Source: an archaeon (lineage in GTDB: Archaea; Thermoproteota; Nitrososphaeria; Nitrososphaerales; CADDZS01). Taken from it: a stretch of DNA of 14,171 nucleotides. Both the position numbers and the translations under genes were made by a program. Positions 7,717 through 12,234 of the stretch are shown here, piece after piece; the stretch's first letter is position 1; each line of letters begins with the position of its first letter. The notes beneath the pieces were generated by a model that worked only from the letters and a program-made list of their open reading frames with translations, was not told where the DNA came from and did not search any database. The DNA lies in the NCBI GenBank assembly GCA_021806865.1, contig JAKAPU010000056.1:1-14171 (forward strand), written 5' to 3'.

Positions 7717-8022
7717 CTACTTCAGCCCCACGAGTTTCACGAGTTTGTTGAGTATTACGCTCCACTGCAGTTCCTGAGTGCTGAGTCCATTAGGCACTAT
7801 CGACAGCTCTAGGAGAGTGATTTGATCGGTCGGCACATTATCCTTCAGAAAATCACCTACTCTTCTAATTGCATCGTCCTGATTGTCAAAGAGAAGAAAC
7901 GTCTCCTCGCCAGCTACATACTTTCCGAGCATGTAGAATGGCCTACTCTTATCTAGGACTACTTCCAAGGTACCAAGATCTTGAGATTGAGATTTTATAA
8001 GCGTCGTGAAGATGAAACTCAT
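7717..8022 (-). CDS. Hypothetical 101-aa protein; parent copy of a duplicated segment
   Basis: Not recognised. A small soluble-looking alpha/beta protein with no membrane segment or metal-binding motif. Its first 30-odd codons and the palindrome immediately upstream are duplicated at 9221-9359, where the reading frame is broken, so this is the intact copy. ATG 8022 lies 1 nt from a perfect 23-bp palindrome. A TATA-like CTTATAAAAT (minus strand, about 7992-8001) lies inside the first codons. The true translation start could therefore be ATG 7932, giving a 71-aa protein (MLGKYVAGEETFLLFDNQDD...). The stop is 8 bp before the start of the two-TM protein, consistent with an operon. Confidence 0.55.
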   Translation of the reverse strand: MSFIFTTLIKSQSQDLGTLEVVLDKSRPFYMLGKYVAGEETFLLFDNQDDAIRRVGDFLKDNVPTDQITLLELSIVPNGLSTQELQWSVILNKLVKLVGLK

Positions 8023-8046
8023 GCACCTGAATTTGAAATTCAGGTG
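7908..8046 (-). repeat. Direct repeat, copy 1 (139 bp)
   Basis: This segment matches 9221-9359 in the same orientation. The palindrome-side 66 bases (7981-8046) are identical in both copies; the remaining 73 match at roughly three-quarters of positions with two 1-bp gaps. Similarity stops sharply at the outer edge of the palindrome (8046) and fades out near 7908. The copies lie 1,313 bp apart and flank the TM/coiled-coil gene and the Thr-rich secreted gene. Confidence 0.9.
8024..8046. repeat. Perfect 23-bp palindrome at the repeat boundary, copy 1
   Basis: Arms CACCTGAATTT (8024-8034) and AAATTCAGGTG (8036-8046) are exact inverted copies around a single central base. It sits one base before ATG 8022 of the 101-aa gene and forms the sharp end of the duplicated segment. 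It could be an operator, a hairpin covering a translation start, or the end of a mobile or recombination unit. An identical copy is at 9337-9359. Confidence 0.85.
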
Positions 8047-8181
8047 TAGTGGGTTTTCGGAGCCTAAATTGCAACTTATTTTCCAATTTTGGTGAAATTA
8101 TCTCGGAAATCCAAGACGTGTTCTTGGCAGAGCCATAACAAACGAAAGTCAGAAAATGCGCAGTGCAATGAACCACGTTTG

Positions 8182-8724
8182 CTAACGATTTAGCTGCAAG
8201 GATCTTTTTACCAAAGCTGTTATTGTATCTTCGATCTCTTCTAATTGCAGTACTAGTTTAGAAATGTCCCTTTGAAGAATATCCAGCCTCTCATTTGTTT
8301 CAGATACGCCCCTTGCCAGGTTGTCCAAAGCCCGATTTGTTGCCTGCAAATCATTGCTGAGCACGTTTGTTCGTGCACTGTTGGCCTCAATCTCATCGGC
8401 AAGAACTTGCAGTCTTTGACTTATCGCGCCCATGGTCGTTTCCAGGCTTTCAAGTTTTGATGCTTCCTTCCCCTCTCCTGCTGGAGAGACCGCCATCTCG
8501 ACTTTCGGACCGGTCTGTCCCACGGCCTCAACACCCTGCTCCTGTTTCCCTTCCAACAACTTCGAAGATTTCTCTTCGGTCGGACTCTTCTCAGTCAATC
8601 TTGCTTCGACAGACTCTATTCGAGTCATAAGCTTGTCAACCATATAAAGAGTGTACAGGCTCAGGCCAATCAGCCCAGCGATTGATATTACAAGACTTAT
8701 GCCAAGAACGGTACTGAAGGCCAT
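8182..8724 (-). CDS. Membrane-anchored coiled-coil protein
   Basis: Not assigned to a family. A 180-aa protein with one N-terminal hydrophobic helix (about residues 5-28, VLGISLVISIAGLIGLSLYT). A charged, flexible Glu/Lys/Gly-rich linker (about 45-90) follows, then a long coiled-coil (about 92-178) with regular Leu/Ile heptads (LQVLADEIEANS through LVLQLEEIEDTI). With no signal-peptidase site obvious after the TM, it is likely a signal-anchored protein with most of its mass on one side of the membrane. ATG 8724 follows the stop of the Thr-rich gene by about 40 bp, consistent with cotranscription. It lies inside the 1.3-kb interval bounded by the direct repeats. A spacer, tether or envelope-structural role is inference. 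Confidence 0.7.
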   Translation of the reverse strand: MAFSTVLGISLVISIAGLIGLSLYTLYMVDKLMTRIESVEARLTEKSPTEEKSSKLLEGKQEQGVEAVGQTGPKVEMAVSPAGEGKEASKLESLETTMGAISQRLQVLADEIEANSARTNVLSNDLQATNRALDNLARGVSETNERLDILQRDISKLVLQLEEIEDTITALVKRSLQLNR

Positions 8725-8763
8725 CTTTTAGGCATCGCTCTGTTTACTCAATTATTGATATCT

Positions 8764-9174
8764 CTAGGAATTCGACGAGCAATACGTATCGTCAGTCTTG
8801 GTGCAACTGATAGTTGTAGTTATCACCGAAGTTGTTGTAGTGCTTGTAGTCGTAGTGGTTGACGTGCTAAGATAACTAGTCGTGGTTGTCGTGAAGGTCG
8901 GTCCTGGTACCGACGTGGTTATTGTTATCGTGGTAGAATATAGTATAAGCGTTCCATTGACTGTGCTTGTAACCGTGCTAGTCAACGTAATTGTTGTTTC
9001 TTGGCTAGTCGCAGTAACTGTTTTTGTTTGAACAGAACCGGTTGAGGTAGTTGTCGACGTGAAAGTGGTCGTAGAGGTCGTAACAAATCCCGCTGTCCCT
9101 GCTGCGACAGATGTTATCACTATCAAGCCCGTCGACAGCACTAGCACCATCAATGTCAAAATGGACTTTTTCAT
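8764..9174 (-). CDS. Secreted Thr-rich mucin-like protein
   Basis: A 136-aa protein with a clear N-terminal signal sequence: MKK, then a hydrophobic core ILTLMVLVLSTGLIVITSVA with a likely cleavage site around residues 24-27. The rest is low-complexity Thr/Ser. I count 53 Thr among 136 residues, in runs of up to five, with Val/Ile interspersed so alternating beta-strand is possible. Such stretches are typical of heavily O-glycosylated archaeal surface proteins. One N-glycosylation-type NGT is present near residue 72. A C-terminal Cys pair spaced C-x7-C (SCTKTDDTYC) could form a disulfide, and there is no C-terminal anchor. Upstream, an AGGA about 9 nt from ATG 9174 and a TATA-like AAAATTTA (minus, about 9213-9220) are plausible signals. 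The repetitive ACN codons make the tract prone to length change. Confidence 0.75.
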   Translation of the reverse strand: MKKSILTLMVLVLSTGLIVITSVAAGTAGFVTTSTTTFTSTTTSTGSVQTKTVTATSQETTITLTSTVTSTVNGTLILYSTTITITTSVPGPTFTTTTTSYLSTSTTTTTSTTTTSVITTTISCTKTDDTYCSSNS

Positions 9175-9203
9175 ACTATATTTTCCTGGATCTCTTTCTC
9201 CAA

Positions 9204-9335
9204 TTACGAGTAAATTTTACCGCCTAGCTGCACGCTTACCGAGCATATAGAATGGCTGGCTCTTGCCAAGACCACTTCCGAGGTACCTGATACTTGAGAT
9301 TGAGATTTTATAAGCGTCGTGAAGATGAAACTCAT
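9204..9335 (-). pseudogene. Truncated, frameshifted copy of the 101-aa gene
   Basis: From ATG 9335 the first 14 codons are identical at the DNA level to those of the gene at 8022. About 31 codons in, a 1-bp deletion relative to that gene shifts the frame, and a compensating 1-bp insertion lies near 9225. The matching sequence then ends near 9221. Reading the shifted frame gives only 43 aa, with a stop at 9204-9206, and no equivalent of the C-terminal 65 residues exists. It lies just upstream of the Thr-rich gene, and its remnant may now act only as that gene's leader or promoter region. Confidence 0.6.
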
Positions 9336-9359
9336 GCACCTGAATTTGAAATTCAGGTG
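9221..9359 (-). repeat. Direct repeat, copy 2 (139 bp)
   Basis: Second copy of the segment at 7908-8046, same orientation. Bases 9294-9359 are identical to 7981-8046, including the palindrome, the ATG and the TATA-like CTTATAAAAT. The remainder has diverged and carries two single-base indels. Homology ends exactly at the outer edge of the palindrome (9359). Confidence 0.9.
9337..9359. repeat. Perfect 23-bp palindrome, copy 2
   Basis: Identical to the palindrome at 8024-8046: CACCTGAATTT (9337-9347), one central base, AAATTCAGGTG (9349-9359). Sequence beyond it shares nothing with the region beyond copy 1. Confidence 0.85.
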
Positions 9360-9869
9360 CTATCAAGCCCACGCTTTCAATGGTCATTATGGTGCTAACA
9401 TCCAAAGGTGAAGTGGAATATCGAATTGATATCTTGCGACTATTCTGAGACACAGTTCGAAGCGATTCAATTGTGAGCTGCTTTTCAGTCTTCTGGCTGT
9501 GGAAGGGGTTACGTTTGCTTTTTGGATCCAAATGGCAAAAAGCTCGTTCATAGCTTTGTAGCCCACTTTTTTCAGGCACACTGTTTCTAAGGAATCCAGC
9601 TTCCGATACCTGTTCAAGGGTTTCCTGTAATGGCAGAGCTCTGATCTCATTGAGATATGTATGAGATCGAAGCGTTTCAATTGATTCATGTGCCTATATA
9701 AAACGGCCCCATCCATTTTCCACACAGGCACAGGAAAAACTATCAGTGCTAGATAGAAGCGTTCTACTCACTTGCTAGCCTGTCTATCGGACATGAGGAT
9801 ATCTGTTTCAAACAGCCTCTGACATTCTTTTCAGTCCTGAAGATCGCGTGATGGTATCGCTCTCCGAAC
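9360..9869. other. 510-bp stretch without a convincing gene; several short palindromes
   Basis: Open frames here (9387-9731 minus, from GTG; extended 9217-9579 minus) lack recognisable motifs and read like non-coding sequence. Visible structures are an exact TTTATATA box on the minus strand (about 9696-9703), CAGAGCTCTG (9634-9643), the inverted repeat GATCTCAT/ATGAGATC (9643-9650/9661-9668), and TGTGCCT/AGGCACA (9689-9695/9726-9732). A 17-mer TCGAAGCG(A/T)TTCAATTG occurs at 9457-9473 and 9667-9683. It may be decayed sequence or hold a structured RNA transcribed leftward from the TATA box. Confidence 0.4.
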
Positions 9870-12167
9870 CTAGGGAATTGCAACGATTACCTTGTCCGGC
9901 GTTAGTGGAAGCTCGAAGAGTCTCGCACCAACCGCGTCGTACACCGCGTTTGCAATTGCAGCCGAAGTCGGAATGCAGCCGTGTTCTCCTACCCCTTTTG
10001 CCCCAAACGGACCAGCCGGATCAGGCTCGCCCACAAAGTGAACCTCGATTTCCGGTACTTCCTTCGATGTCACTAGCTTATAGTCAGCAAAGCTCGGGTT
10101 CATCACCATACCTTCGTCCACCATCAACTGCTCCATCAATGCGTAGCCGAGCGACATGACAATGCCTCCCTGAATCTGTCCTTCTGCGCCCGTCGGATTC
10201 AGAATCCTTCCCGCGTCGTGGACAGCGACTATCTTCAGGACTTTCACCTTGCCCGTCTCCTCGTCCACTTCCACTAGTGCTGCCTGCGTACCGAAGGCGT
10301 AGGTCATCGAGATGTTGCCTCTGAAAGTTTCTGGATCTCCCATTTCCGTTGGTGGATCAAAAAACGCCGTTGCCATAATTATTGTGCCGTCCTTCTTGTA
10401 ATGCGCGTGTCGGAGAATCTTGGTGTAGTCAACCCTTTTCTTTGGATCGGTGAGAGAAAATATCTCTCCGTTTTTGATCTCGAGATTTGCAGGGTCTTCT
10501 TGAAGTTCTCTCGCAGCTAGTCTCAGTAGCTGTTTTTTCGCATCTCTGGCTGCCATGAGAGCCGCGTTCCCTCCGATGAATGTCGCCCTGCTTGCGTGTA
10601 TTCCAACGTCCCAAGGCTTTAGAGAAGTGTCCTTGTTGACAAGCTCTATCCTGGAAAGCGGAACGCCTAGCTCTTCCGCAACGACCTGTGTGATCGAAGT
10701 GTCAGAGCCTGTTCCGATCTCGGTCGTGCCGATGTACAAGGTCACTTTGCCAAAGTCGTCCATCTTGATCATCGCACCGCAACCGTCCGAGCGGTAGACT
10801 CTCGCTCCACCAGCAACGTGGAAAAGCGTCGAAAAGCCGATTCCGCGTCTCTTCCCGGCTTTGTGAGGCCCCCTCCAGCCTATCCTTTCTGCGGCGAGGT
10901 TCAGTGTCTCCTCCATCGCGCAGGTGGTGATCTTCATTCCCTGGCACGTGATGTCGCCGGGTTTGTTAGCATTCAATAGTCGGAGCTCCAGAGGATCCAT
11001 GCTCAGTTTCTCTGCAAGCATGTCAATCTGTGATTCGATGGCAAAGTTGATCTGAGGATTGCCGGCACCTCTCATTGTTCCGGAATACGGGTTGTTCGTG
11101 TACACGGGCCATGCGTTGAACTCGACGTTGTCCACCCTATACTGGCCCGTCGATGTAGCCATCATGACGCGGGCGTCGAACGCACCCCAAGAAACGTATG
11201 CACCAGTGTCGAGATACACCTCTACCTTCCTAGCCAGTAGTTTTCCACTCTTTGACGCTCCAGTCTTGATCTTCATTACGGCAGGTTGTCTTGTCGGAGA
11301 GTAGCTCAGGTCCTCTTCCCTAGAATACAATATCTTGACAGGTCTCCCTGTCTTCATTGAAAGTAGAGCTGTGATAACATCGACCGGGTAAAGATCCATC
11401 CCCCTTCCAAAAGCTCCACCTATGAAGGGCTGAATCACCCTGACTCTGTCTCCTGGAATCCCGAGAGCCTCGGCAATTTCGTGTTGGTACATGAACGGAG
11501 CCTGGGTGTTTGCCCAGACGGTGAGCAAACCGTTTGAATCGTAAGAAGCAAGTGCGCCCATAGTTCCCAGGGCTGTATGCGTCATGAATTGGACCCTGAA
11601 CGTGTTTTCAAGAGTGACAACGTCGCTACGACTGAAGACAGCTTCGGGATCTCCGGCCCTAAAGTTGAATGGAATTCTTGCAACATTCCCCTCGGCCTCT
11701 TCGTGCAATTGGGGCGCTCCAGGTTTCATCGATTCAAACAGGTCAAATATTGCAGGGAGCCTCTCGTACTCAACTTCGATGAGCTCGACAGCCCTCGCAG
11801 CAGTCTGCTCATCGATCGCCGCGACTGCAGCTACCTCGTCTCGGTAAGAAAGTACAACTCCATCCTTCAACGGAAGGTTGTCCTTCATGAACCCAAACTT
11901 GATCTTGGGCGTGTCCTTTGCTGTAATGACGCAGAACACGCCGTCCAGCGCCTCTGCCTTGGATGTGTCAATCTTCAGAATCTTGGAGTGAGGATAGCGG
12001 CTTCTCAGAATCTTGCCGTGGAGCATGCCTGGAAGTTTGAGGTCAATCAGGTACTGCGCTCTTCCGGTTACCTTTTCTAGCGAGTCGTACTTCCGCACCC
12101 TCCTTCCGATTACCGAGAATTGCTCCTCAGTTACAACCTCAGGTCCTTGCTGTACGGTCGTGGACAA
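9870..12167 (-). CDS. Molybdopterin-binding large subunit, xanthine dehydrogenase family
   Basis: A 765-aa molybdenum hydroxylase large subunit; such subunits oxidise or reduce aromatic or N-heterocyclic substrates and aldehydes at a Mo-pterin centre. The a/b hammerhead domain is about residues 30-140 (VTGRAQYLIDLKLPGMLHG). Cofactor motifs are QPFIGGAFGRG (246-256), TMRGAGNPQ (364-372, the AxRGFG-type loop; no CO-dehydrogenase AYXCSFR loop) and GAKGVGEHG (722-730), with the presumed catalytic Glu728. WDVGIHASRATFIGGNAAL resembles 4-hydroxybenzoyl-CoA reductase alpha and related subunits. The conserved 'HxxLE' Glu is Gly here (HTALG, 197-201). The Fe-S and FAD subunits that normally partner it are not adjacent. 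The start is TTG 12167; no in-frame ATG is nearby. To the eye this gene is more G+C rich than the coiled-coil gene. The exact substrate is unknown. Confidence 0.9.
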   Translation of the reverse strand: MSTTVQQGPEVVTEEQFSVIGRRVRKYDSLEKVTGRAQYLIDLKLPGMLHGKILRSRYPHSKILKIDTSKAEALDGVFCVITAKDTPKIKFGFMKDNLPLKDGVVLSYRDEVAAVAAIDEQTAARAVELIEVEYERLPAIFDLFESMKPGAPQLHEEAEGNVARIPFNFRAGDPEAVFSRSDVVTLENTFRVQFMTHTALGTMGALASYDSNGLLTVWANTQAPFMYQHEIAEALGIPGDRVRVIQPFIGGAFGRGMDLYPVDVITALLSMKTGRPVKILYSREEDLSYSPTRQPAVMKIKTGASKSGKLLARKVEVYLDTGAYVSWGAFDARVMMATSTGQYRVDNVEFNAWPVYTNNPYSGTMRGAGNPQINFAIESQIDMLAEKLSMDPLELRLLNANKPGDITCQGMKITTCAMEETLNLAAERIGWRGPHKAGKRRGIGFSTLFHVAGGARVYRSDGCGAMIKMDDFGKVTLYIGTTEIGTGSDTSITQVVAEELGVPLSRIELVNKDTSLKPWDVGIHASRATFIGGNAALMAARDAKKQLLRLAARELQEDPANLEIKNGEIFSLTDPKKRVDYTKILRHAHYKKDGTIIMATAFFDPPTEMGDPETFRGNISMTYAFGTQAALVEVDEETGKVKVLKIVAVHDAGRILNPTGAEGQIQGGIVMSLGYALMEQLMVDEGMVMNPSFADYKLVTSKEVPEIEVHFVGEPDPAGPFGAKGVGEHGCIPTSAAIANAVYDAVGARLFELPLTPDKVIVAIP

Positions 12168-12183
12168 GATACTTTCCAGCCAT

Positions 12184-12213
12184 AGCGATTGTCGCTAGAT
12201 CGGAAATTAAAGA
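12184..12213 (-). promoter_or_regulatory. Putative promoter and small inverted repeat of the molybdenum hydroxylase gene
   Basis: On the minus strand a TATA-like TTTAATTT (12206-12213) lies about 26 nt before an ATG at 12183 that is out of frame with the large-subunit gene and opens a 14-codon ORF ending at 12139. Between them is AGCGA-TTG-TCGCT (12184-12196), a 5-bp inverted repeat. The annotated TTG 12167 would then be read from a leader of about 16-20 nt. Confidence 0.3.
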
Positions 12214-12234
12214 GTAGCTGCGTCGAGTGTTTAG

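Noticed and set aside
7949..8176. 75-aa minus-strand frame across the first repeat copy
   Set aside because: It overlaps the better-supported 101-aa gene in another frame and has no start signal or motif.
9443..9480. GTTCGAAGC resembling a tRNA T-loop
   Set aside because: The flanking bases do not pair as a T-stem and no acceptor, D or anticodon arms can be built around it.
9217..9579. 120-aa minus-strand frame running through the second repeat copy
   Set aside because: It reads the repeat in a different frame from the parent gene at 8022 except for a few residues after a deletion; a frameshifted remnant explains it better.
9457..9683. Repeats near 9457 and 9667 as a CRISPR array
   Set aside because: Only two imperfect 17-mers about 210 bp apart; no regular spacer length, no third repeat and no cas genes.
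9387..9731. 114-aa open frame on the minus strand starting at GTG
   Set aside because: No recognisable motif, scattered Cys/Trp/Arg composition like non-coding sequence, and the nearby TATA box does not fit its start; later ATGs (9689, 9650) are no better supported.
9870..12167. Naming the large subunit hcrA or coxL
   Set aside because: The CO dehydrogenase AYXCSFR loop is absent, and resemblance to 4-hydroxybenzoyl-CoA reductase alpha is only at family level without partner subunits.
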